From NCBI GenBank assembly GCA_963808815.1, contig CAWEGI010000016.1, positions 62,001-126,000 on the forward strand: a DNA stretch of 64,000 nt, given 5' to 3'. Source of the stretch: DATBLE01 sp963808815. GTDB taxonomy: Bacteria; Actinomycetota; Thermoleophilia; Gaiellales; Gaiellaceae. Each line of letters opens with the position of its first letter. The stretch's first letter is position 1. A model generated the notes under the pieces. That model made no database searches. It was not told where the DNA came from and saw nothing but the letters and a program-made list of their open reading frames with translations. Below, one piece after another: positions 1 through 7,678 of this stretch. The position numbers and the translations under genes were made by a program.

Positions 1-527
1 GTGTGACCGTACGCTCGCAGACCTGGAGCGCTGTCGCGACGGCGAGATCGTCACGGTGGGCGGGATCGTCTCCTCGGTCAAGCAGCTGACCACGAAGAAG
101 GGCGACCCGATGGTGTTCCTTCGGCTCGACGACCTGTCCGGGAAGCGCCGAGGCGGTCGTCTTCAACTCCGTCTACGCCGCCTCCCGTGAGCTGTGCGAG
201 GCCGACCGCGTGCTCGTCCTCAAGGGTCGGGTCGACCACAAGGAGGGCGAGTCGAAGCTGATCGCGATCGAGGTCGCCGAGTTCTCGGCCTACGTGCCGC
301 CCACCGAGGTGCGTCTCAAGGTCGACGCGCGCAAGGCACCGGCGGGCGTGCTGCGCGAGCTCGGCCACGTCGTACGCGACTACCCCGGCGAGGCGAAGGT
401 CGTGCTCGCGCTCGACACCTCCGAGGGCCCGCGCACGCTCGAGTTCGGCCCCGAGTACCGCGTCGCGCCCGTGCCGGACTTCTACGCCGAGGTGAAGGCG
501 CTGCTCGGCGAAGCCGCAGTGTCGTGA
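1..527 (+). CDS. dnaE: DNA polymerase III alpha subunit, C-terminal end (partial)
   Basis: This is the 3' end of the replicative polymerase catalytic subunit; the gene begins outside the window. The visible part is the C-terminal OB-fold domain, which binds single-stranded DNA: TVGGIVSSVKQLTTKKGDPM, then FLRLDDLSG, then AEAVVFNSVYAA. It ends in a short tail rich in charged residues. The reading frame is that of position 2 up to about 140 and then shifts. Removing one base around 137-144 restores one continuous product through the conserved LSGSAEAVVF segment. Since dnaE is essential, I read the shift as a sequence error and not as decay. No gene follows until 600. Confidence 0.85.
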
Positions 528-599
528 CGCCCCGGGCGCCTCGAAGCTGACCGGCCCGACGCCGGAACATCCGCGGCCCGACGGGTGTAGAGCTAGGGC

Positions 600-1274
600 G
601 TGCTCGCACTCGCCCTGACCGCCCTCGCGCTCGCGGCGCCGCTGCCCGACCTCGACCAGGCGACGCCGTTCGGCGTCTCGGTCGTGCGTCGAGACGGCCG
701 GTCGCTGCTCGTCTTCGGGTCGGCGGTGGACAACGTCGGTGGCGGGCCGCTCGTCGTCGAGGCGCATCGCGTCGGGGGCGAGATGCGGACCTGGCAGGTG
801 ATCGGCGGGCGGCGAAGGGCGCTCCCCGTCCGGCTCCGCTACGTCCATTCCGAGACACATCGGCACTGGCACTTCCCGGGCTTCGAGCGGTACGAGCTGC
901 GGCGTCTCGACGGCGGCCTCGTCGGTCGCGATCGCAAGACCGGTTTCTGCCTCCGCGACGCCTACGAGACGCGGGCCCTGAACCGTCCGCCGGTGTGGAC
1001 GAGCGAGTGCGCGCGAGGCCGGCCGCGAGCCGTTGCGGTCCGGCAGGGAATCTCTCCGGGCTTCGGCGACGACTACGTCCCGCTGAAGGAGGGCCAATCG
1101 ATCGACGTCACCGGCCTCGGCGGCCGGTTCGTGCTCGTGCACCGCGCCAACCCGGACCGCGTGCTGCGTGAGCGTTCGTATGCGAACAACGCCGCCTCCG
1201 TGCTCCTCGAGCTGGCCGGCGGGCGCGCGAGGATCCTCCGCCGCTGTCCCTCGAGCGCGGCGTGTGGAACCTGA
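600..1274 (+). CDS. Secreted lysyl-oxidase-like protein
   Basis: The 224-residue product starts with a short hydrophobic export signal (about residues 1-14). The core resembles the lysyl oxidase catalytic domain, a copper enzyme that oxidatively deaminates lysine side chains. It has a His-rich block HSETHRHWHFPGFERYEL (three His in the copper-ligand region), then KTGFCLRDAYETR, and a C-terminal beta segment running from ISPGFGDDYVPL to ERSYANNAASVLLEL, all in the order of the animal enzymes. Cysteines near residues 127, 140 and at the C terminus may form disulfides. Substrate is unknown; cell-envelope protein crosslinking is only a guess. No Shine-Dalgarno is evident at the GTG start, which is uncertain. 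Confidence 0.68.
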   Translation: MLALALTALALAAPLPDLDQATPFGVSVVRRDGRSLLVFGSAVDNVGGGPLVVEAHRVGGEMRTWQVIGGRRRALPVRLRYVHSETHRHWHFPGFERYELRRLDGGLVGRDRKTGFCLRDAYETRALNRPPVWTSECARGRPRAVAVRQGISPGFGDDYVPLKEGQSIDVTGLGGRFVLVHRANPDRVLRERSYANNAASVLLELAGGRARILRRCPSSAACGT

Positions 1275-1314
1275 TCCGCGCGGGCGGTGTATACAGGCCG
1301 ACCAAGGAGGAAGG

Positions 1315-1675
1315 ATGCGCAAGCTCAGCGTGTCTCGCAGTGCTCGCAGCCCTCGTGGCGGCCCCCGCCGCGCTGGCGAAGGAGCGGAACATCACGATGA
1401 CCGCCGCGGATGTGGCGCCGAAGGCCGGCCAGCCCTGGACGGCCACGCTCAGGGTCGCCATCGACGGGACGCCGGCGCCCGGCATCGGGCCGATGGTCCG
1501 GATCGTCAACCGGGCCGGCAGAACCGTCTACGTCGCCGCGAGGCCGACCGCGAAGGCGGGGATCTACCTCGCCCGGATCGTCTTCCCGACCGCCGGCTCG
1601 TGGCGGTTGATCGCAGTCGACCGCTACAGCGGCCGGTCCTACGAGTTCAAGCGCGTGACGGTGCGGGCAGCGTAA
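1315..1675 (+). CDS. Small secreted beta-sandwich protein (frameshifted)
   Basis: An AAGGAGG ribosome site at 1304-1310 precedes ATG 1315, and a TATACA hexamer lies just upstream. The first five codons (MRKLS) are in one frame, while the rest of the signal peptide (CLAVLAALVAAPAALA) and the mature domain are in the next. One extra base around 1327-1333 explains this. The mature part, about 95 residues, is a predicted beta domain (PWTATLRVAIDG, GIYLARIVFPTAGSWRLIAV) of the kind seen in YtkA-like or Ig-like secreted modules. Function is unknown. It lies just after the lysyl-oxidase-like gene and could be co-transcribed with it. Confidence 0.55.
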
Positions 1676-1695
1676 GCGGCCCGCACCTCTGACCC

Positions 1696-2286
1696 TCAGC
1701 GCCCGCCTGGCCGCTGCGGCTCGACCAGGCGGCGCGTGCTCTCGACGACAGCCCGCCGCCTGCGGAGGCGACGGCGGCGCTCCTGTGCCGGGGAGAGCCG
1801 GAACTCGGGGGCCCCCGCAGCCCAGGTCCTGGTGGTCGACACGATCAGGGCGAAAAGGTCGTCCGCCGCCAGGGTTGAATCCACCCTTCCGGCGGCCTGC
1901 GCTGCGCGGATCGCCCGGACACGGCGGTCGATCGACCGCTCGATCGCGGGAATCGGTCGCGGCCCGCCGGACGGCTCCAGGGAGTGCCACTGGCCGAGCC
2001 GGACGAGGTCGGGGTGCGCGGTGAAGAAGTCGTACGCCTCGCCGGCGAATTCGGGTAGATGCTCGGCGTCGAAATGGACCTCTCGGTGGAAGCTCGCGAC
2101 CAGCTCGGTCACCACCCGGTCGAAGAGGTCCTGCTTGCCGCCGAAGTACGCGTAGATCAGCTGCTTGTTCGCGCGCGCGCTTCGGGCGATGCGATCGATC
2201 CGCGCACCGGCGATGCCGTGGCGTGCGAACTCGGCGGCGGCGGCGTCGAAGATGCGTCGTCTGGTCGCTTCCGGATCGCGGGCCAT
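1696..2286 (-). CDS. TetR-family repressor
   Basis: A 196-residue regulator. Residues 1-50 are the TetR helix-turn-helix (RRRIFDAAAAEFARHGIAG, then ARANKQLIYAYFGGKQDLF). The rest is a helical ligand and dimer domain of unknown specificity. It is transcribed away from the quinoprotein gene at 2361. A 20-bp palindrome typical of TetR operators lies between the two starts, so it very likely represses the divergent quinoprotein-cupredoxin pair and itself. The ATG at 2286 was chosen because the family domain begins directly after it; a longer frame upstream is low-complexity. Confidence 0.85.
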   Translation of the reverse strand: MARDPEATRRRIFDAAAAEFARHGIAGARIDRIARSARANKQLIYAYFGGKQDLFDRVVTELVASFHREVHFDAEHLPEFAGEAYDFFTAHPDLVRLGQWHSLEPSGGPRPIPAIERSIDRRVRAIRAAQAAGRVDSTLAADDLFALIVSTTRTWAAGAPEFRLSPAQERRRRLRRRRAVVESTRRLVEPQRPGGR

Positions 2287-2326
2287 GCGGTAGGTCAGCG
2301 TAGGGAGTGCGTCTGTCGGTAAGGTT

Positions 2327-2346
2327 CTAACCAACTGGTTGGTTAG
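2327..2346. promoter_or_regulatory. TetR-type operator palindrome
   Basis: The sequence CTAACCAACTGGTTGGTTAG has two perfect 8-bp arms (CTAACCAA / TTGGTTAG) around a 4-base centre. It sits between the divergent TetR gene and the quinoprotein gene, just upstream of the GGAGG ribosome site of the latter. Position and symmetry fit an operator bound by the neighbouring repressor. Confidence 0.72.
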
Positions 2347-2360
2347 ATAGGAGGATACCC

Positions 2361-3893
2361 ATGACAGCAGGACGTTGGCGCCTCGTCGGCGCCGTTGCCT
2401 CGGCTCTCGTGCTTGCGTCCGCCTTCGCGCTGACCTCCGTTGCCGCTTCCTCCGCGGGGCAGCCCCCGCCCGAGGTCGCGGAGGGAGGGGACGCATGGCC
2501 CGCACACAACTACGACCTCTCGAACTCCCGCGCGACCACGAACTCCGCGATCACCGCGGCGAACGTGTCGACGCTGAAGCGGAAGTGGAGCTTCACGATC
2601 CCGGGGAGCGGGCCGTTCGGGAACTTCGCGACGACGCCGATCGTCTTCCAGGGCGTCGTCTACTTCCAGGATCTGAACTCGAACGTCTACGCCGTCAGCG
2701 AGCAGACGGGCAAGCTGATGTGGAAGCACGCGTTCAGGAGTCCGTCGATCGGCCCGAACGGCGTCTCGCTCGGCTACGGGCGCCTGTACGGCGCGACCGT
2801 CACCACCGCGTTCGCGCTGAATCCGAAGACCGGCGCGCTGCTCTGGAAGCACCGCCTGGCGCCCTCGGACCACGTTGGCATCGACATGGCGCCTCAGCTC
2901 TACGACAACAAGGTGCTGATCTCGACCGTGCCGGGAAGCGGGGTCAAGCACTTCTACGAGGCGGGCGCGGTCGGCGTCGTCTACTCGCTCGACGCTGCGA
3001 CCGGGAAGACGCTCTGGCGCTTCAACACGGTGCCGAAGCCGAAGAAGGGCGAGTTCTCGGGCGGTGGGCTCTGGTATCCGCCCGCCGTGGGCGCGAACGG
3101 CGACGTCTACCTCGGCGTCGCGAACCCGGGGCTGTGGCCGCTCACGCCGAAGAATCCGAACGGTGCACTGCGGCCGGGCCCGAACCTCTACACCGACTCG
3201 CTGGTCGTGCTGAACGGCGACACGGGCAAGCTCGAGTGGTATCGCCAGGCGATCGCGCACGACATCCGCGATTACGATCTGATGATCTCGCCCGTCCTCT
3301 ACAAGCCGGCGAGCGGACCACAGCTCGTGATCGGCGCCGGGAAGATGGGCAAGGTCTACGCCTGGAACGCCGCGACCGGTGCGGCGGTCTGGCAGGCGAA
3401 CGTCGGCCGGCACGTGAACGACACCGGACCGCTGCCCAAGAAGCCCGTCACAGTCTGCCCAGGTGACTTCGGCGGCGTGGAGACGCCCATGGCCCAGGCC
3501 GGCGGAACCGTCTTCGTCCCGTGGCTGAACCTGTGCGCGCAGGCCTCGGCGACCTCGTTCTCGGTGCCGCAGACCGCCTTCGGCAAGGCGACCGGCGGCC
3601 TGACCGCGTTCGACGCGGCAACAGGAAAGGTGAGGTGGCAGAAGGCGCTGCCGCATCCCGACTTCGGAGCTGCGACCGTCGCCAACGACGTCGTCTTCAC
3701 CTCCGACTTCACCGGGAAGATCTACGCGTTCTCGACCGCGAGCGGGAAGCAGCTCTGGACGGCCCAGGCGCCCGCGGGCATCAACGCCTTCCCTGCGGTG
3801 ACGCAGAGGACGCTGCTCGTGGGCGCGGGAACGCCCGGTCTGGGTACGAACCCGAAGCCCAAGTACCAGCTCGTCGCCTACGAGCTGAGCTGA
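2361..3893 (+). CDS. Secreted PQQ-type beta-propeller quinoprotein
   Basis: A 510-residue protein with an N-terminal signal peptide (about residues 1-33). It is followed by repeated propeller blades marked by the tryptophan-docking pattern: ALNPKTGALLWKHR, SLDAATGKTLWRFN, VLNGDTGKLEWYRQ, AWNAATGAAVWQAN, AFDAATGKVRWQKA, AFSTASGKQLWTAQ. This is the architecture of PQQ-dependent alcohol or sugar dehydrogenases and related quinoproteins; the substrate cannot be read from sequence. A strong ribosome site (AGGAGG) and the TetR operator lie directly upstream. The next gene encodes a type I copper protein, which suggests an electron acceptor for this enzyme. A non-catalytic propeller remains possible. 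Confidence 0.78.
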   Translation: MTAGRWRLVGAVASALVLASAFALTSVAASSAGQPPPEVAEGGDAWPAHNYDLSNSRATTNSAITAANVSTLKRKWSFTIPGSGPFGNFATTPIVFQGVVYFQDLNSNVYAVSEQTGKLMWKHAFRSPSIGPNGVSLGYGRLYGATVTTAFALNPKTGALLWKHRLAPSDHVGIDMAPQLYDNKVLISTVPGSGVKHFYEAGAVGVVYSLDAATGKTLWRFNTVPKPKKGEFSGGGLWYPPAVGANGDVYLGVANPGLWPLTPKNPNGALRPGPNLYTDSLVVLNGDTGKLEWYRQAIAHDIRDYDLMISPVLYKPASGPQLVIGAGKMGKVYAWNAATGAAVWQANVGRHVNDTGPLPKKPVTVCPGDFGGVETPMAQAGGTVFVPWLNLCAQASATSFSVPQTAFGKATGGLTAFDAATGKVRWQKALPHPDFGAATVANDVVFTSDFTGKIYAFSTASGKQLWTAQAPAGINAFPAVTQRTLLVGAGTPGLGTNPKPKYQLVAYELS

Positions 3894-3909
3894 AAAGGGG
3901 GTGATCCGC

Positions 3910-4248
3910 ATGCGTCTGCTCGTATCGATCGCCGCCGCGGTAACCGTCGGCGTGCTCGCCTCCGGAGGCACGTCGTCGGCGGCGGTCAAGCGCCTGACCG
4001 CGACCGACGGGCCCGGGTTCACGATCACGATGAGTGCGAAAACGGTCAAGCCTGGCCGGTACGTGATCACGGTTCACGACCGCTCGGCGATCCACGACTT
4101 CCACCTGATCGGGCCGGGCGTGAACCGCAAGACGAGTGTCGCGGCGGTGCGGACGTACATCTGGACGGTCGCGCTCGAGCGCGGCACGTACCGCTTCATC
4201 TGCGACCCGCACGCGACGATCATGAAGGGCGTGCTCCGGGTCACATAG
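3910..4248 (+). CDS. Secreted cupredoxin (plastocyanin-like)
   Basis: A 112-residue product with a signal peptide (about residues 1-25). The mature part is a small beta-barrel with the type I copper ligand set: a His in the block IHDFHLIG, and a C-terminal loop CDPHATIMKG supplying Cys, His and Met. The ATG at 3910 is preferred over GTG 3901 because AAGGGGGTGATC, nearly the full anti-Shine-Dalgarno complement, lies just before it. The gene follows the quinoprotein by 16 bases, so both form one transcription unit and probably one extracytoplasmic electron-transfer chain. Confidence 0.82.
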   Translation: MRLLVSIAAAVTVGVLASGGTSSAAVKRLTATDGPGFTITMSAKTVKPGRYVITVHDRSAIHDFHLIGPGVNRKTSVAAVRTYIWTVALERGTYRFICDPHATIMKGVLRVT

Positions 4249-4260
4249 GACGACTGCAGT

Positions 4261-4288
4261 GCCGGCCCCGGGACTGCCCGGGGCCGGC
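4261..4288. terminator. Terminator-like hairpin between convergent genes
   Basis: A perfect 12-bp stem (GCCGGCCCCGGG / CCCGGGGCCGGC) with a 4-base loop ACTG. It lies between the cupredoxin gene and the converging DegT remnant. There is no T-run, so it may act as a bidirectional barrier and not as a classical intrinsic terminator. Confidence 0.6.
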
Positions 4289-4292
4289 CGCC

Positions 4293-4520
4293 TCAGCCGT
4301 CGAACGCCCGAACGCGGTCGACCACGTAGTCGATCTGGTCGTCGGGGAGGTGAGGGCCTATCGGAAGGCTGAGCACCTCGTGCTGGAGCCCGTCAGCGAC
4401 CGGCAGCGACCTCGGGCCGAAGACGTAACGGCCGCTCGCGAGCACCCGCTCCACGGCCGCGTCGATCTCTCCGCCCACCTCGACGTACGCGGCGCCGAGG
4501 TCGAGGAACGGGACCGGCAC
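4293..4520 (-). pseudogene. DegT/DnrJ/EryC1 aminotransferase remnant with internal deletion
   Basis: The 75-codon frame joins the N terminus of a sugar aminotransferase (VPFLDLGAAYVEVGGEID through LASGRYVFG) directly to its extreme C terminus (LPVADGLQHEVLSLPIGPHL through IDYVVDRVRAFDG). Family members are about 350-400 residues, so roughly 300 central residues are missing, including the PLP-binding lysine and nearly all the fold. The junction is in frame. It cannot be an active aminotransferase. It could be a recent deletion or an assembly collapse. Confidence 0.72.
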
Positions 4521-4527
4521 GGCCGCT

Positions 4528-4959
4528 CTAGTCGGCGAGCCCCTTCGCGCGCAGCTCGGCGACCGCCTGCGGCCGCTTCTCGAGACCTGCGAGCCCCATC
4601 CCTTCCATGATCCGGTCCGTCTTCGTGAACTGGACGTCGCGGTAGTCGACGACCTGGATGTGGTTCCCCCAGGGGTCGAGGAAGTCGTTGTCGCCGAGCA
4701 TGTCCGCGCCTGCTTCGCGCGCCGAGGCAAGCGCCGCGGCCCGGTCGTCGACGACGAGGCCGACGTGCCGCGGGCCGTCCGGCGGCTGCTCCCTGCCTGC
4801 CGACAGCGCAATGAACTGGTCGCCCAGATCGATGAACGCCATCGAGCTGCCGTGGCGCCCGCGCAGGGAGAGGTCGAAGATCCGTCCGTAGAAGGCGAGC
4901 GCCTCGTCGAGGTCGCCGACCTCGAGCGCGACGTGGTTGATCCCGACCGCGCGCGTCAT
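4528..4959 (-). CDS. VOC (glyoxalase/bleomycin-resistance fold) protein
   Basis: A 143-residue protein with the paired beta-alpha-beta-beta-beta modules of the vicinal oxygen chelate superfamily. It opens with INHVALEVGDLDEALAFYGR, has PRHVGLVVDD in the middle and DPWGNHIQVVDY near the end. His (INHVAL), His (RHVGLV) and Glu/Asp positions could bind a metal, but the reaction cannot be assigned. The gene is read in the same direction as, and 7 bases before, the DegT remnant. Confidence 0.8.
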   Translation of the reverse strand: MTRAVGINHVALEVGDLDEALAFYGRIFDLSLRGRHGSSMAFIDLGDQFIALSAGREQPPDGPRHVGLVVDDRAAALASAREAGADMLGDNDFLDPWGNHIQVVDYRDVQFTKTDRIMEGMGLAGLEKRPQAVAELRAKGLAD

Positions 4960-5194
4960 CGGGGACAGGCTAGCCGTGGCCGGCGGTCAGCTCGGCGGCG
5001 GGTCTCGGGGACGTGCAGCTTGGCCGCCGGCGTCTGAACCGAAGAGACGCCCCCGGCGCCGTCGGCCTCACCTCGCTCGCCTGCTTGCCACTCGACCACC
5101 TGTGCCCCCGCACCGCCAGGCCCGAAGCGGAGAGACCATAGCACCGCCTCGTCTCCGGAACCGGCGGGCGCCGGTAGGTGTATATGCCGCAGTG

Positions 5195-5749
5195 GTGGGC
5201 CGGCCACAGGACGAGTCGGAGATCGTCGCCCGCGCGCGGCGGGGCGACCGCGACGCCTACGAGGAGCTCGTGCACGCATACCAGGGGATCGCCTTTCGCA
5301 CTGCCTATGTCGTCGCCGGCAACGCCGCCGACGCCGAAGAGGCGGCTCAGGACGGCTTCGTCAAGGCCTACCGGGCCCTCTGGCGCTTCCGGGCCGGTGC
5401 GGACTTCAAGCCGTGGCTGCTGCGAATCGTCGCCAACGAGGCGCGCAACCGGCGACGGTCGGCCGGCCGCCGGTCGGCACTCGCGCTGCGGGCGGCACAG
5501 GAGCCTTCCGGGGAGGCGGCCCCCTCCCCGGAGGCGACTCTCCTCGGAGCCGAGCGCCGAGAGCAGCTGATCGATGCGCTCAACCGGCTCGGCGAGCAGG
5601 ACCGGGAGGCGATCGCCTGCCGGTACTTCCTCGACCTGTCGGAGGCCGAGACCGCCGCCGCGCTCGGCGTCCGGCCGGGAACGGTCAAGTCGCGCCTCTC
5701 GCGCGCGCTCGAGCGGCTGCGTGCAGAGCTGGGGGAGGAGGAGCCGTGA
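5195..5749 (+). CDS. ECF-type RNA polymerase sigma factor
   Basis: About 184 residues from GTG 5195 (GTG 5192 is equally possible). Region 2 spans about residues 20-90 (YEELVHAYQGIAFRTAYVVA, DAEEAAQDGFVKAYRAL, WLLRIVANEARNRRR). Region 4 lies near the C terminus (REAIACRYFLDLSEAETAAA, LGVRPGTVKSRLSRALERLR). These are the promoter-recognition parts of extracytoplasmic-function sigma factors. It overlaps the next gene by 4 bases, so the downstream membrane protein is its likely partner. The 235 bases upstream hold no other gene. Confidence 0.85.
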   Translation: MGRPQDESEIVARARRGDRDAYEELVHAYQGIAFRTAYVVAGNAADAEEAAQDGFVKAYRALWRFRAGADFKPWLLRIVANEARNRRRSAGRRSALALRAAQEPSGEAAPSPEATLLGAERREQLIDALNRLGEQDREAIACRYFLDLSEAETAAALGVRPGTVKSRLSRALERLRAELGEEEP

Positions 5750-6430
5750 CCGAGCACGAGCTGAGAGCGCTGGCGCCGTTCGTCGACCTCCCCGACGAGC
5801 GCGAGCTCGCGCCTGCCGTCCACGCCCGCCTCCGCGGCCGTCCGCAGCGGCGGCGCACGGTGCTGGTCGTCGTTGCGGCAGCGCTCGCCGCCGTCGCGAT
5901 CGCGTTCGCGGTGCCGCCCGCGCGCTCCGCGATCCTCCGGTTCTTCCACCTCCGGGGCGCCCGTATCGAGTACGTCGACCGCCTTCCCGACGTCCGGACC
6001 GCACCCCTCGACCTCGGCGTCCCGGTCGCGCTCGCGGATGTCGGGCGCACCGCGGGCTTCAGACCGCTCGCCTCCGACCTGCTCGGCCGGCCGGACGAGG
6101 TGACCTGGGACGGAGGGCTGCTCTGGTACCGGTACGGCAGCACGCGGCTGCTCGTCTCGCAGTTCCGGGCCCGCGAGCGCATCGACCTCGTCAAGAAGGT
6201 CGTCGAGCGCGACACGATGGTCATCCCGGTCACGGTCCACGGCCGAGCCCGGCTACTTCATCACCGGTGGCACGCATTTCCTCTACTTGGCGCCGGACGG
6301 CGTCGTCCGGGAGGAACCCGTCCGACTCGGCCGCCAGGTCTTGCTCTGGCAGCACGGGCCGCTCACGCTCAGGCTGGAAGGCGATCTCACCCTGGCGCAG
6401 GCGCTCCGGATCGCGGGCTCTTTTCGTTGA
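5746..6430 (+). CDS. Putative membrane-bound anti-sigma partner (frameshifted)
   Basis: It starts at GTG 5746 inside the stop of the sigma gene. A short cytoplasmic part (about residues 1-38) is followed by one transmembrane segment (TVLVVVAAALAAVAIAFAV) and an external domain. The frame breaks around 6241-6245; removing one base continues it as EPGYFITGGTHFLYLAPDGV to a stop at 6428-6430. No zinc-binding anti-sigma motif (HxxxCxxC) is present, so the anti-sigma role rests on position and topology only. Confidence 0.6.
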
Positions 6431-6528
6431 TCGGTTGAGCGGTGGGTACCGGGTGGGTACGGAATAGGCCATCCGGCCCTAATCCGATTGCAGTTTCGCG
6501 CCGAACTACCGGGTACACATGACGAGCG

Positions 6529-6741
6529 ATGAATCCCATGTCAGCTGCTGAGCTCGATATCCACGTCGAGACCGAGGCCGAGCGCATCGAGCGCTGGCGG
6601 GCCGAGGAGCTCGAGCGGGCCGGATACGACCCTGTCGACGCCGGCGAGCTCGCCGCCCGCCACGACGTCGACCTGCACCTCGCGGTCGGCCTCCTCGAGC
6701 GCGGCTGCCCGGCGGACACCGCGCTTCGAATCCTTCTCTAG
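6529..6741 (+). CDS. Small hypothetical protein, 70 residues
   Basis: An acidic, helical, Glu/Arg-rich product (ELDIHVETEAERIERWRAEE, then HDVDLHLAVGLLERGCPADT) without signal peptide or membrane segment. The pattern resembles small proteins of actinobacteria with unknown role. It could start at ATG 6529 or at the ATG nine bases later. It stands alone between the sigma locus and lgt, with no clear ribosome site. Confidence 0.5.
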   Translation: MNPMSAAELDIHVETEAERIERWRAEELERAGYDPVDAGELAARHDVDLHLAVGLLERGCPADTALRILL

Positions 6742-6787
6742 CGTTTCTCGCTAGCGGCGATCCGACGGCGCGGGCAGAATCCTGCCG

Positions 6788-7669
6788 GTGCCGACTGTCG
6801 CCTCGATCCCCTCGCCGAGCAGCGGCGTCGTCGACATCGGTCCGCTGCACATCCACATGTACGGGCTCATGCTGCTCGTCGCCATCGCGGCGTGCGTGGG
6901 GCTCACGGGCGTCCGCTGGACGCGGCTCGGCGGCGACTGGGACCTCGTCCTGCGCGTCGCCGTCTGGGGTGTCGCCTTCGGGATCGTCGGCGCGCGCGTC
7001 TACCACGACATCACCAGCTGGGACGAGGTGCCCGACCACTGGTGGGGCCCGTTCGCCGTCTGGCAGGGCGGCCTGGGCGTCTGGGGCGGGATCCTGTTCG
7101 GCTGCATCGCCGGCGCCGTCGTCATCCACCGCTCCGGCGAGAGCGTACGGCTGTTCGCGGACGCGGTCGCGCCGGGGCTGCTGATCGCGCAGGGCATCGG
7201 CCGCTGGGGCAACTGGTTCAACCAGGAGCTCTACGGCAAGCCGACGAACCTGCCGTGGGGGCTGGAGATCGACGAGCGCCACCGGCTGCCGCAGTACGTC
7301 CTGTCGGACACCTTCCACCCGACCTTCCTCTACGAGTTCCTCTACGACCTGGGGATGGCAGGCGTGCTGATCCTCATCGGGTGGCGGTTCCGGATCAAGC
7401 CGCCCGGCCTCTTCGCGCTCTACGTCGCCTTCTACACGTTCGGGCGCACGTTCGAGGAGCTTCTGCGGGTCGACCCGTCGCACCACTTCGCCGGCGAGCG
7501 GCTGAACTTCTGGGTCTCGGCTGTCCTCTGCGTGTGCTCGGTGGCGTTCTTCGTCTGGTGGCAGTTCTTCCACGAGAGCGGCCAGCCGACCGTGAAACGC
7601 AAGCCCCGGGAGATCCCCAAGGGCCCGGCCATGGCAGTCCCCAAGGGCCGCGTCCGCCCGCGCCGCTAG
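6788..7669 (+). CDS. lgt: Prolipoprotein diacylglyceryl transferase
   Basis: The enzyme transfers diacylglycerol from phosphatidylglycerol to the lipobox cysteine of prelipoproteins, in the cytoplasmic membrane. The 293-residue product has about seven hydrophobic segments and the Lgt signature GRWGNWFNQELYG, with an upstream HMYG block near residue 23 and GARVYHDI near residue 63. The last 30 residues form a Pro/Arg/Lys-rich cytoplasmic tail. EfeO at 25513 in this window has a lipobox and is a likely substrate. The GTG start has no evident Shine-Dalgarno. Confidence 0.93.
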   Translation: MPTVASIPSPSSGVVDIGPLHIHMYGLMLLVAIAACVGLTGVRWTRLGGDWDLVLRVAVWGVAFGIVGARVYHDITSWDEVPDHWWGPFAVWQGGLGVWGGILFGCIAGAVVIHRSGESVRLFADAVAPGLLIAQGIGRWGNWFNQELYGKPTNLPWGLEIDERHRLPQYVLSDTFHPTFLYEFLYDLGMAGVLILIGWRFRIKPPGLFALYVAFYTFGRTFEELLRVDPSHHFAGERLNFWVSAVLCVCSVAFFVWWQFFHESGQPTVKRKPREIPKGPAMAVPKGRVRPRR

Positions 7670-7672
7670 CCT
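7667..7672 (+). promoter_or_regulatory. -10 element, leaderless scpA
   Basis: TAGCCT ends 6 nt before the GTG of scpA and overlaps the stop of lgt. No Shine-Dalgarno lies between. Confidence 0.5.
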
Positions 7673-7678
7673 CGGCGC

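Noticed and set aside
78..1322. Long antisense frames opposite dnaE and the lysyl-oxidase-like gene, and many others like them
   Set aside because: Arg/Ala/Pro-rich shadows produced by high GC; they lack family motifs and overlap recognisable genes.
5178..5194. TATA-like element as a leaderless promoter for the sigma factor
   Set aside because: TATATG does not fit TAnnnT at the expected spacing, so I did not list it with the others.
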